From contig NZ_BSQG01000012.1 in the NCBI RefSeq assembly GCF_030268225.1, positions 1 to 64,000 on the forward strand: a stretch of DNA of 64,000 bases, read 5' to 3'. Under the pieces are notes generated by a model, which saw nothing but the letters and a program-made list of their open reading frames with translations, had not been told where the DNA came from and ran no database searches. Below, one piece after another: positions 26,479-34,773 of the stretch. Within the stretch, counting starts at the first letter, position 1. The number at the start of each line of letters is the position of its first letter. The DNA is from Nocardiopsis ansamitocini (GTDB lineage Bacteria > Actinomycetota > Actinomycetes > Streptosporangiales > Streptosporangiaceae). The translations under genes were made by a program, and so were the position numbers.

Positions 26479-27713
26479 CGCCTCCTGGCAACCAATGGGA
26501 GATGTTTGATGCCGGCGATGAAGTTCGAGCGCAAGTGCTCGCTCTCCCCTGCCGGTTCGAAATTCGAAAAGGACTGGTCCAGCTCGTCGAACAGCACTCT
26601 CAGGGAAAGTCTGGCGACCGAATGGCCGACGCAGTAGTGCGCACCGCTGCCGAACGCGATGTGTCTGTTGCCCTTGCGGGAGGGGTCGAATGTGTACGGC
26701 GCTTCGAACACCTCTTCGTCCCGATTGGCCGAACCGATCCAAACGACGATCGCGTCGCCGGCACGAATGCGGCGGCCCGCCATTTCCAGATCGCTCTGAG
26801 CATGCCTCATGAAGTGATTCGCCGGTGACGACCAGCGCAACGCCTCCTCGATGGCCGGATCGTCGATCCCCGGCCCGGCCAGCATCCGCGTCAGTACGTC
26901 CGTGCCGGCGAGTTCCGCCAGCATCGCGGTGGGCACGTACGGTGTGGTCACCAGGGCCCCCAGCAGCAGGCTGTAGCAGTTGGCGACCACCTCGCCCGGG
27001 GCCGCCGCGCGGCCGTCGACCTCCATTCCCAGCAGCAGACCGATCAGGTCGTCGCGCTGTGGTTTTCGACGGCGGTCCCGGATGGTGTCGGAGAAATAGG
27101 CGAACAACTCTCGATGCGCGCGAACCAGAGTGCTCCCAGGATCGCCGTCCACCGTGTACTCGGGGTCGTCTGGGGCAACCGCCATCAGGGACAACCGGGA
27201 AATCTCAGGGTAATCGGCCTCGGGCAACCCGAGCAGCGAACCAGCGGCGGCCACGGGCAGCCCGCCGATCGCGTCCGCGAAGTCGAAGGGTTCCTGGCTT
27301 CTGGCAGGGAGCAGCAAACGCCGAACGTGGGCGGTGAGATCGTCCCGGAGCCGATCGATCGACCGCATGGCCAACGCCCTGCGCAACGGCTCGCGCATCT
27401 GTCGGTGTCGTGGCGGGTCGGTGGCCACCAGCTGCCGACCGGCAGCCGGATCAGACTTGCCCAGCAGATTGAGCAGGGTACCGCGTTCGGAGGTGAACGT
27501 GGCCGAATCGCGCAGTACCCGGATGCCCAGCTCGTGTGTGGTCACCGACCAGAACCCGGGACCGCGGTCCGTCTCCTGCCAGCGCACAGGCTCACGCAGT
27601 CGCATCTCGCGCCACACCGGGTGCGGGTCGCCGTGCGCGTACAGTGAGGGATCGGCCAGGTCGACCCTGTCGAGATCGATCTCCCCGGCATGTGGCGGGC
27701 AAGCCATCCTCAT
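26475..27713 (-). CDS. Cytochrome P450
   Basis: This 412-residue bacterial class I P450 has the haem motif AFGSGAHYCVG, the ExxR helix in EEALRWSSP and the I-helix LLLGALVTTPYVPT. The Thr-Thr is present, but the usual acidic residue ahead of it is not. The GALVTT form and the setting between NRPS genes fit P450s that hydroxylate carrier-bound amino acids, which is inference. No ferredoxin gene is within the cluster. It overlaps the upstream A-PCP stop and the downstream thioesterase start by ATGA, so the three are coupled. Confidence 0.93.
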   Translation of the reverse strand: MRMACPPHAGEIDLDRVDLADPSLYAHGDPHPVWREMRLREPVRWQETDRGPGFWSVTTHELGIRVLRDSATFTSERGTLLNLLGKSDPAAGRQLVATDPPRHRQMREPLRRALAMRSIDRLRDDLTAHVRRLLLPARSQEPFDFADAIGGLPVAAAGSLLGLPEADYPEISRLSLMAVAPDDPEYTVDGDPGSTLVRAHRELFAYFSDTIRDRRRKPQRDDLIGLLLGMEVDGRAAAPGEVVANCYSLLLGALVTTPYVPTAMLAELAGTDVLTRMLAGPGIDDPAIEEALRWSSPANHFMRHAQSDLEMAGRRIRAGDAIVVWIGSANRDEEVFEAPYTFDPSRKGNRHIAFGSGAHYCVGHSVARLSLRVLFDELDQSFSNFEPAGESEHLRSNFIAGIKHLPLVARRR

Positions 27714-29890
27714 GGTGTTCCCCCGTTCTTTCCGGCCGGTGACGCATCAAACGAATCGATCAGCTCGGCCAGCTCCAGCACGGTGGGTCGGAGATAGAAC
27801 GTCCGTGCCGACACTTGGATCCCGCGGTCGCTCTGGAGCCGATCAAGAAACTCCGCAGCGGTCAGGGAATGTCCTCCGAGTTCGAAGAAGTCGTCCTCGA
27901 CTCCGACCTGTTCGATCTCGAACAGCTCGGCCCATAGCTCACACAGATACCGCTGGACGAATCCGACCGGAGGTACATACGGATTTGGCGACGGTCGGGA
28001 AAGGGAATCGTCTGGTGGGCGCAGCGCTGCTCGATCCACCTTTCCGGCAGTCGTGAGCGGCACCTGATCGATTACGACCAGCTTGGACGGGACCAGATGC
28101 TCCGGCAACCGTTCGCGCAGCCATATTCGTACCCGACCGGCCAGATCCCCCTGGCCTTCATCCTCGGCGACCAGGTAGCCAACGAGTTCTTTGCCGTTCC
28201 GCGCAGGAAACGCGACCACCACGCACCCCGCCACGGCGGGATTCTGGTTCAACACGTTTTCGACCTCACCGGGCTCCACCCTGTAGCCGTTCACCTTGAC
28301 CTGATGGTCCAGGCGGCCCAAGTAGTCCAGCTGTCCGTCCGGCCTGGCGCGGACCATGTCTCCCGTCCGGTAGAGCCTGGAACCGGGATGCCTGCCGGTA
28401 GGGTCCGGTACGAATCGATTCGCGGTCCTCGCGGGATCGCCCAGATAACCGCGGGCCAGCCCCGATCCACCGGCGTACAGCTCTCCGGCGATCCCCGGAG
28501 GAACCGTCTGAAGGTCCGGGTCGAGTACCAGGACTCGTGACCCCCTGATCGGTACACCGATAGGCAACGGCGCATCCGGGTCGACAGATCGGATCCTCGC
28601 GCAAGTCGTGAAAGTGGTGTTCTCGGTCGGTCCGTAGCCGTTGGTGAACTCGATGTCCGGATAGGCCTCCAGCAGACGGGCCGCGGCAGACGGGTCCACC
28701 ACGTCGCCTCCGACGAGCAGGTGGCGTACCCCGGCCAGATCCGGTAGATGTGCGACGACAAACCGATGGAACAAGCCGGAGGTCAACCACAGCACCGTGA
28801 CGCCCTCATCGCGTATGGTCGCGCCGAGTCGGCTCAGATCCGGGCGGCCGGGCGGGAACAACACGAGCCGGCCACCGTTGCACAACGGCGCCCAGAGCTC
28901 CAGTGTGGACGCGTCGAAAGCGATCGGCGCGGCTTGCAAGAACACGTCGTTGCGCTGGAAGTCGGCCCAGTCCGGGCGACGTACCAGCCGTGTCACCGCC
29001 GAATGCGGAACAGCGACTGCCTTCGGCACCCCGGTAGATCCGGATGTGTAGCTGACGTACGCGAGGTTTCCCGGTGCCCCGACGAACTCCGCACCGGGAG
29101 CGCGGGCGGACGGCTCCAGTGGCACGACGTCGGCTCCCGACTCGGCGAGCCGCGAAATCAGCGCGCGATCGGACAGGACGACCCGAACCCCCGCCTGCCT
29201 GATGAGAGCGGCCAGCCGTTCGGGAGGCGACTCCGGGTCAAGTGCGAGGTAGGCGGCCCCCGCGTTGAGCACGGAGAGCAGTCCGGCCACCAACCGCGGC
29301 GACCGTTCGGCCAGGACGCCCACTACCTCCTCTTCGCGTACCCCTCGCTCTCTCAGCCGCTGGGCCAGCCCTTCGGCCTGTTCGGTCAGCTCCTGAAATG
29401 TAAGGGAACCGTCGGCCTCAGAAGTCACGGCGACCGCCTCTGGCGTACGCGTGGCCCATTCCCCGACCATGTGGTGCAGGCACCCGTGCGAGAGCGATGA
29501 GTCGTTTTCATCGGGGACCCCGGGGGGTCCGGTGAAAGGAATGGTCGCTACCGGCTGCTCAGCCGGGGCAAGGGCGGCTTGACCGACCAGACCGGCCGTG
29601 AGCTCCACATCCGGCCGGCTCATGGTCGCGGACCTCAGGGCGGGGCCTGTCACCAGTTCCACGCCGTCCACTACGGCCCCGTCCGCCTCCGGCAATCCCT
29701 CGGCCAGGTCCCCGAGCGTGGTGAGCGGCGTGAACGCGACCGTGATGCTGCCAGTAGCCCAGCGGACCGGCACATGGTCGCTCCCTGTGCGCCGGTGCAT
29801 CACCGCCACAAACGCGGCGAGTATTTCACGGAATGGCAGATCCGCTGCGGCCGGCGCCAACCGGACTGGTTCCACACCCATCCACCTCAT
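27710..29890 (-). CDS. NRPS: C-domain remnant + A (valine-like) + PCP
   Basis: This protein of about 726 residues has a 130-residue N-terminal piece that looks like the tail of a C domain (REILAAFVAVMHRRTGSDH). A full A domain follows (SYTSGSTGVPKAV, NGYGPTENTTF, YRTGDMVRARPDG, GRLDHQVKVNGYRVE, TTAGKVDR), then a PCP (FFELGGHSLTA). The HHxxxDG half of the C domain is gone, so it cannot condense. Specificity residues read about DALWVGGTFK, matching the branched-chain aliphatic (valine) family DAxWxGGTFK. I use the ATG at 29890, which overlaps the upstream stop by ATGA. Its aminoacyl-PCP must be used by a C domain on another protein. Confidence 0.92.
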   Translation of the reverse strand: MRWMGVEPVRLAPAAADLPFREILAAFVAVMHRRTGSDHVPVRWATGSITVAFTPLTTLGDLAEGLPEADGAVVDGVELVTGPALRSATMSRPDVELTAGLVGQAALAPAEQPVATIPFTGPPGVPDENDSSLSHGCLHHMVGEWATRTPEAVAVTSEADGSLTFQELTEQAEGLAQRLRERGVREEEVVGVLAERSPRLVAGLLSVLNAGAAYLALDPESPPERLAALIRQAGVRVVLSDRALISRLAESGADVVPLEPSARAPGAEFVGAPGNLAYVSYTSGSTGVPKAVAVPHSAVTRLVRRPDWADFQRNDVFLQAAPIAFDASTLELWAPLCNGGRLVLFPPGRPDLSRLGATIRDEGVTVLWLTSGLFHRFVVAHLPDLAGVRHLLVGGDVVDPSAAARLLEAYPDIEFTNGYGPTENTTFTTCARIRSVDPDAPLPIGVPIRGSRVLVLDPDLQTVPPGIAGELYAGGSGLARGYLGDPARTANRFVPDPTGRHPGSRLYRTGDMVRARPDGQLDYLGRLDHQVKVNGYRVEPGEVENVLNQNPAVAGCVVVAFPARNGKELVGYLVAEDEGQGDLAGRVRIWLRERLPEHLVPSKLVVIDQVPLTTAGKVDRAALRPPDDSLSRPSPNPYVPPVGFVQRYLCELWAELFEIEQVGVEDDFFELGGHSLTAAEFLDRLQSDRGIQVSARTFYLRPTVLELAELIDSFDASPAGKNGGTP

Positions 29891-31803
29891 TCTTCGACGA
29901 TCCGTCGCATTACCAGCCAAGCCGTTTCCGCGACGGTGTCATTCATATAGAGGTCCCGAACGGTCAGTTCGACATCGAATTCGTCAAGGATCCTGGCGGT
30001 CAGGCGAACGGCGATCAAGGACTGGCCTCCCAGCTCGAAGAAACCGTCGTGCACGCCTACACGGTCGGCGTCGAGCAATTCGGCCCACATAGAAGCGATT
30101 TCCCGCTCGAACGGAGTTCGTGGCGCCACATAGCCGTTCGGGGAATTAGTCTGCCCTGCCTTTTCACCGGCCAATCGGCCATAGTCGATCCCGCCCGACG
30201 ACAACCGGGGCAGCTCTTCGAGTTCGACGAATCTTTCCGGGACTTTCCCATCGGGGAGTCGCTCCGCGGCAAGATCGAGCAGCCTTCCCCCATCGAATCG
30301 GGTGTCTGGTTCCGGCACCACGAAGGCGACGAGCGTCGATTCCTGAATGACGACGGCAGCGGCCTCGACCCCGGGGAGTTCGGCGACGACCCGTTGCGTC
30401 TCGACCGGGTCCGCCTGTCGGCCCCCGGTGGCAGCCTCCCGCTCGGAGGGAGCCGAACCTCCGGCACGGATGGCTCTTCGGCCTCGAACCGGTTCGGGCA
30501 ACGGGATCCGGGAGAGGCGCAGGCTCGGATCTGACGCAACCGTGTCCAGCACGGTCAGCAGGCTCGCGGCCATCCGTTCCGCTGTGGACCGATCGAACAA
30601 ATCCGTGCGGTACTCCAATCGGGCGGGATAATCGCCCGCCCCGGGTTCGATGTCGAACAACAGGTCCGCCTTGGCCGTGCCGGTGTCCACGTCCAACTGC
30701 TCGAACACCAGGCCGGCTGCTCGCAGAACCGGACGCCCCATGTTCTGGAGCGCGAGGATCACCCGTGCGGGGTCGGCGTCGCTCCTCTGCGCTCGTGCCA
30801 GTTCGAGTACCCGGTCGAATGGCATCTCCTGATGGTCGAAGTCGCCCGTGCAATTGTGTTTGACCTGTTCGAGCAGGTCACCGAAGGACGCCTCTACGGC
30901 CACGGCTGTTCGCACTACCGTCGGGTTGACGAAGCAGCCGATCAAGGATTCGAGTTCGGGCCGGATCCGGCCGGCCATCGGAGTGGTGACGGCGACATCC
31001 CGCTGACCGCTGCAACGTGCCAGCACAACGTTCAGACCGGCCAGGATCACCATGAACAGGGTGGCCCTTCGACGTCGGCCCAGTTCCTGGAGCCGGGTGA
31101 TGAGAGCGGCGGGCATCACAAACCGGTGAACCGCACCCCGACCGCTGGGAACCGCCGGACGCGGCCGGTCCGCGGGCAGTTCCAACGGGGCCAGCCCTGC
31201 GAGGCGATCGGTCCAGTAGCCGTTCAACCGGGCGAGGTGGGCACCGCTGAGCAGGTTCCGCTGCCACACGGCGAAGTCCGCGTACTGGATCGGTTGCTCC
31301 GGGAATTCGAGCGGCATGCCACTGAGCAGTGCCTCGTATTGGGCGGCCAACTCGTCCAACAGCAAGGTCGAGGACACTCCGTCAGTGATGATGTGGTGCA
31401 TCACCAAGAGGGCCACGTGTGCTTCCTGGCCCAACCGCAGCAGGCTGAGCCGGAGCAGGGGTCCTTCCCCGAGGTCGAAAAGCCGACCCGCTTCGGCCTT
31501 GACCGCTTGTGACAGGTCTGTCGGGCGTATCCGCGAAACCGGAACGGTCAGCGGACGGTGCCGCCGGATGATCTGGACCGGCGCCCCGTCCCTCAGCTCG
31601 AAAACCGTCCGCAAGACCTCGTGCCGGTCCACCACAAGATTGAGCGCGGCCTCCAGGACGGCCGTGTCCAGCGGACCGCTCAGCCGCAGTATCCCGGTGA
31701 CGTTGTAGGTCGGTAGATCGGGGTCGATCTGGTGCTGCAACCACAGGCTCTGTTGAGCGAACGACGTCTGGACCGCCAGTGCGTCGACTGCGCCATCGGA
31801 CAC
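29887..31803 (-). CDS. NRPS: C domain + collapsed A remnant + PCP
   Basis: This 638-residue protein has a complete C domain (about 10-450) with MHHIITDG. After a linker come about 80 residues that align only with the C-terminal subdomain of an A domain (VETQRVVAELPGVEAAAVVI ... LSSGGIDYGRLAG). The whole adenylate-forming core is missing and the A10 lysine is lost. A PCP follows (FFELGGQSLIAVR). The carrier must be charged in trans. The gene starts with GTG behind AGGGAGGAG, and no earlier cluster gene is seen, so the main cluster promoter should lie in 31804-32320. Confidence 0.92.
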   Translation of the reverse strand: MSDGAVDALAVQTSFAQQSLWLQHQIDPDLPTYNVTGILRLSGPLDTAVLEAALNLVVDRHEVLRTVFELRDGAPVQIIRRHRPLTVPVSRIRPTDLSQAVKAEAGRLFDLGEGPLLRLSLLRLGQEAHVALLVMHHIITDGVSSTLLLDELAAQYEALLSGMPLEFPEQPIQYADFAVWQRNLLSGAHLARLNGYWTDRLAGLAPLELPADRPRPAVPSGRGAVHRFVMPAALITRLQELGRRRRATLFMVILAGLNVVLARCSGQRDVAVTTPMAGRIRPELESLIGCFVNPTVVRTAVAVEASFGDLLEQVKHNCTGDFDHQEMPFDRVLELARAQRSDADPARVILALQNMGRPVLRAAGLVFEQLDVDTGTAKADLLFDIEPGAGDYPARLEYRTDLFDRSTAERMAASLLTVLDTVASDPSLRLSRIPLPEPVRGRRAIRAGGSAPSEREAATGGRQADPVETQRVVAELPGVEAAAVVIQESTLVAFVVPEPDTRFDGGRLLDLAAERLPDGKVPERFVELEELPRLSSGGIDYGRLAGEKAGQTNSPNGYVAPRTPFEREIASMWAELLDADRVGVHDGFFELGGQSLIAVRLTARILDEFDVELTVRDLYMNDTVAETAWLVMRRIVEE

Positions 31804-31875
31804 GGGCCTCTCCTCCCTCTGGCCTCCGAGCGACCGGGCTCGCGGTCAGGCTTCAAGAGGATGGTCGGCCAACGC

Positions 31876-31923
31876 GCGCGAGGCACGGTAGTCGGTGCTC
31901 TTCCCGACTACCGTGCCTCGCGC
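31876..31923. repeat. Perfect 20-bp inverted repeat (hairpin, 8-base loop)
   Basis: Bases 31876-31895 are the exact reverse complement of 31904-31923 (arm begins GCGCGAGGCACGG). It starts 73 bases upstream of the first NRPS start. No T-tract follows on either side, so it is not a classical terminator of either operon. It could be a folded leader of the cluster mRNA, a regulator target, or the trace of an inserted element. Confidence 0.8.
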
Positions 31924-32328
31924 CTCGCGCCTCGCACTGTGTCGCGGTCGCGGTAGGCCACCCGGTCGAAAGCCGGGGCCGACCTCCCGTCGATCCTCTG
32001 CGTTTGCGGTGCTCGCGCTGTTCACGGGACTCAGCGATCGTCGCTTCGGTGGCGCAGCGCCTCGGATGCTCCCGCTTGGCCCGGCTGGAGCGGGCCTTGC
32101 CTCCCAGCCCCCGGGCTCCGGGCGGGCCCGGGGCCGCCCCTTCGGCAGACCTCCCCGACCGCCCGGGAAACACGTCCGCGCGGCCCGGCGGAGGCGTTCC
32201 CTCGGCACCGGCAGACCCCTCGCGCCGCACGGCAATCGCAGGCCTCCATCCCGCCCCGCATGGGGCAGACCCCCGCCACGCGGCGTCGGCGGCCCCGTGA
32301 CGAGGGAGAAGAGCATCCTTTGTGACCC

Positions 32329-32358
32329 TTGACACTCTGCACCCGACAAACATAACCT
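32329..32358 (+). promoter_or_regulatory. Sigma-70-type promoter of the catabolic operon
   Basis: A perfect -35 TTGACA (32329-32334) is followed after 18 bases by TAACCT (32353-32358), a fair -10. The start of transcription would fall about 32365-32370, some 55 bases ahead of the first gene, right at the GTCTAGAC operator. Confidence 0.55.
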
Positions 32359-32368
32359 CCCATCTAGT

Positions 32369-32378
32369 TGTCTAGACA
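32369..32378. promoter_or_regulatory. HutC/GntR operator TGTCTAGACA
   Basis: This perfect 10-base palindrome contains GTCTAGAC, which fits the GT-N-TA-N-AC pattern of HutC-subfamily GntR operators. It overlaps the predicted transcription start. The operon's sixth gene encodes a HutC-type GntR protein, so autorepression with release by a pathway intermediate is the natural reading. Confidence 0.6.
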
Positions 32379-32420
32379 CATTGCGTTAACAATGTCCTGC
32401 TTCACCCCGACGGAGGACCT

Positions 32421-33371
32421 ATGGCATCCCTGAAGGAAGCCCGTTACGAACTGGTCGAGATCCCGGAGCGCTTCGGCCCGGTCACCCTCGACGTCGACCG
32501 GCAGAAAGTCCTGGACTACGCCTACGCACAGCGCGACTTCGGCGACTGGTACTTCCACGGGTCCCCGTTCGGCGGACCGATCGGGCACCCCCTCGTGCTC
32601 GCCAACGACCTGCTGTTCCTCTTCTACCAAGGCTACGACGGCAACACCGCCCAGGGGCTGCACACCCACGAGACACTGCGCTTCCACTCCCCGGCGGCGG
32701 TGGGCGAGACGGTGACCGTCGAGGGCGGCTACACCGAGAAGTACGAAGCCCGGGGCCAGGGCTACGTCACCCTTGAGGCCACGGCGCGCGGCGCCGACGG
32801 CCGTGTGCTCGTCGAGCACACGGGCAAGGAGATCATGCGTACCGTCGCCGGCGACGTCGTCGGCAAGGGCCGCTCGGCCGGGGCGGCACGCAAGCGCTCG
32901 GTGCAGGCACTCGTCGACGGGAGCGTCCCCGCGATCACCGTCGCCGCCCACAACGTTCCCGTGCGTGCGGGGATCCCCGCACGGACCGTCTCCTTCACCC
33001 AGGACCAGATGTCGCTGTTCTCCTGGGCCGGCAAGGGCTACTCCAACGTGCACACCAGCCCGGAGAAAGCCGCCGCGAGCGGCCTCGACCGCACCATCGT
33101 GCAAGCCCAGCAGCAGACCGGGCACATCATCGCCAACCTCGTGGACGTCTTCGGAGCAAGCTGGTTCACCAGCGGCGAGCTGGACCTGCGCTTCGTCTCC
33201 CCCGCCTACGTCGGTGACGTGCTCACCACCACCGGTGCGGTCCTCGGCGAGACGGACGGCCGCCTCGAACTCGAAGTATGGGTCGAAAACGGCCAGGGCA
33301 CGAAAACCGCCGTCGGCTGGGCCTCAGCCGCGATCGACGAGGACACGGCGCGCCCTGTCCAACTGATCTGA
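32421..33371 (+). CDS. Double-hotdog MaoC-type protein, paralogue 1
   Basis: This 316-residue protein has two hotdog halves like FAS1-type/MaoC acyl-CoA hydratases. Where the next paralogue has the hydratase pair D-x-x-P-x-H, the N-terminal half here reads DFGDWY, keeping Asp but with Tyr for His. The C-terminal half reads AGKGYSNVH. The catalytic pair is therefore incomplete in both halves, and this may be a structural or divergent partner of the second MaoC protein. First gene of the plus-strand operon, behind GGAGG. Confidence 0.8.
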   Translation: MASLKEARYELVEIPERFGPVTLDVDRQKVLDYAYAQRDFGDWYFHGSPFGGPIGHPLVLANDLLFLFYQGYDGNTAQGLHTHETLRFHSPAAVGETVTVEGGYTEKYEARGQGYVTLEATARGADGRVLVEHTGKEIMRTVAGDVVGKGRSAGAARKRSVQALVDGSVPAITVAAHNVPVRAGIPARTVSFTQDQMSLFSWAGKGYSNVHTSPEKAAASGLDRTIVQAQQQTGHIIANLVDVFGASWFTSGELDLRFVSPAYVGDVLTTTGAVLGETDGRLELEVWVENGQGTKTAVGWASAAIDEDTARPVQLI

Positions 33372-33414
33372 CCGGCTCGTTCCGGCCATCCCTCAGACGC
33401 CAGAGGAACCAACC

Positions 33415-34773
33415 ATGACCAACACCGACCCATCAGCCCCACAAACGCCCGAAGGACGCGCCAAACTCGCCAAACGGGCAGCCGTCGCAAGCCTCGTCGG
33501 CACCGCCGTCGAATGGTACGACTACTTCATCTTCGGCACGGCCTCCGCCCTGGTCTTCGGGCGCCTGTTCTTCCCGAACCCCGACGACCCCATCCTCGGC
33601 ACCCTTTCGGCGTTCGCCGTGTTCGGGGTCGGATTCGTCGCCCGCCCCCTCGGTGCCGTCGTCTTCGGTCACTTCGGGGACAAATTCGGCCGCAAGGTCG
33701 CACTCATCACCACCCTGATGATGATGGGCGTCTCCACCTTCCTCATCGGCCTGCTGCCGACAGCCGAGCAGATCGGTATGTGGGCCGCGGCACTGCTGGT
33801 GCTGATGAGGCTCATCCAGGGCTTCGCCGTGGGTGGCGAGTGGGGCGGGGCCTCACTGGTGGCCGTCGAGTACGCCCCGGAGGACAAACGCGGCGCCTAC
33901 GGCAGTTTCCCGCAGATCGGCAACGCCATAGGACTCGTGTTCTCCACCGGCATCTTCGCCGTCGTCTCCCTTCTCCCCGACGAACAGCTCTTCTCCTGGG
34001 GCTGGCGGATTCCCTTCCTGCTCAGCGCCGTACTGATCGTCGTCGGCCTGTTCATCCGCTTCAAGCTCACCGAGACCCCCGCCTTCCAGGCCGCGCAGGC
34101 GCAGGTGGAGGCCGAGCAGGCGGCCGTGCAGGTCAAGGAGAAGATGCCGCTGGCCGAGATCTTCAGGCACTTCAAGAAGCCGCTGCTGCTGGCGATGGGC
34201 ATGCGCTTCGGTGAGGCGGTCTTCGGCTACATCGTGCTGACCATCGGCCTGACCTTCGTGGAGAACTACACCGACATCCCGCGCACGCACGTGTTGATCG
34301 CCTCGTCGGTCGCCGCCGGATTCGCGATCTACACCTATTACTTCTTCGGCAAGATCAGCGACAGGGTCGGGCGGCGCACGGTGTTCATCTTCGGCTCCGC
34401 GTTCGGTGCCGCCGTCGTCTTCCCCTTCTTCTGGGTCCTCGCCGCCGACAACATCGTGCTCATGTACGTCGTCTACACACTCGCCTACGCCATCGGCGTC
34501 GGCGCGGTGTACGGGGTGGAGCCGGCGTTCTTCTCCGAACTGTTCGGCACCAAGGTCCGCTACACGGGGGTCTCCCTGGCAGCGCAGATCCCCTCCATCC
34601 TGGTCGGTTTCTGGCCCTTCCTCGCCACCGCGCTGTTCGCGGCCACCAACGGCGACCCGTGGCCCATCGCACTGCTGACCGTGGTCTCCCTGGGCATCGG
34701 TCTGCTCTGCGCCTACCTCGCCCCGGAGACCAACCGGTCGGACATCAACGAGATCGGGGAAGAGGCCCGATGA
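33415..34773 (+). CDS. MHS-family major facilitator transporter
   Basis: This 452-residue MFS protein with about 12 membrane segments opens with GTAVEWYDYFIFGTAS, the hallmark of the metabolite:H+ symporter (MHS) group. The loop motif GHFGDKFGRK is followed by GGEWGGA, and a second loop motif GKISDRVGRRT appears. MHS members import small carboxylates, betaines and similar acids by proton symport. It lies between two MaoC genes and probably imports the substrate of the pathway. Its stop overlaps the next start by ATGA. Confidence 0.92.
   Translation: MTNTDPSAPQTPEGRAKLAKRAAVASLVGTAVEWYDYFIFGTASALVFGRLFFPNPDDPILGTLSAFAVFGVGFVARPLGAVVFGHFGDKFGRKVALITTLMMMGVSTFLIGLLPTAEQIGMWAAALLVLMRLIQGFAVGGEWGGASLVAVEYAPEDKRGAYGSFPQIGNAIGLVFSTGIFAVVSLLPDEQLFSWGWRIPFLLSAVLIVVGLFIRFKLTETPAFQAAQAQVEAEQAAVQVKEKMPLAEIFRHFKKPLLLAMGMRFGEAVFGYIVLTIGLTFVENYTDIPRTHVLIASSVAAGFAIYTYYFFGKISDRVGRRTVFIFGSAFGAAVVFPFFWVLAADNIVLMYVVYTLAYAIGVGAVYGVEPAFFSELFGTKVRYTGVSLAAQIPSILVGFWPFLATALFAATNGDPWPIALLTVVSLGIGLLCAYLAPETNRSDINEIGEEAR

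Larger units (their letters stand above)
264..31803 (-). other. NRPS lipopeptide biosynthetic gene cluster (whole extent seen)
   Basis: Seventeen consecutive minus-strand genes with mostly zero or overlapping spacing run from the GTG of the C/PCP protein at 31803 to the stop at 264. They supply fatty-acyl activation (FAAL), three apparently active A domains, five carrier domains, MbtH, a thioesterase, tailoring enzymes (P450, two 2-oxoglutarate dioxygenases), precursor enzymes (two SHMT-like proteins, amidotransferase, HypE/HypF, cysteine hydrolase) and a LAL activator. No dedicated exporter or resistance gene is seen inside. By eye the base composition looks less GC-rich than the operon starting at 32421, which may indicate separate ancestry. 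Boundaries are inferred from strand and function. Confidence 0.85.
31804..32420. other. Divergent intergenic region between NRPS cluster and catabolic operon
   Basis: This is 617 bases of very GC-rich sequence. It holds the long hairpin at 31876-31923, a stretch with open frames in several phases but no convincing protein (about 31925-32320), and the promoter/operator of the rightward operon at its right end. The cluster's leftward promoter should also lie here, but I could not place it. Confidence 0.5.

Noticed and set aside
31853-32353. Overlapping open frames in the GC-rich gap taken as genes
   Set aside because: Several frames on both strands are equally open; no ribosome site or motif supports any of them.
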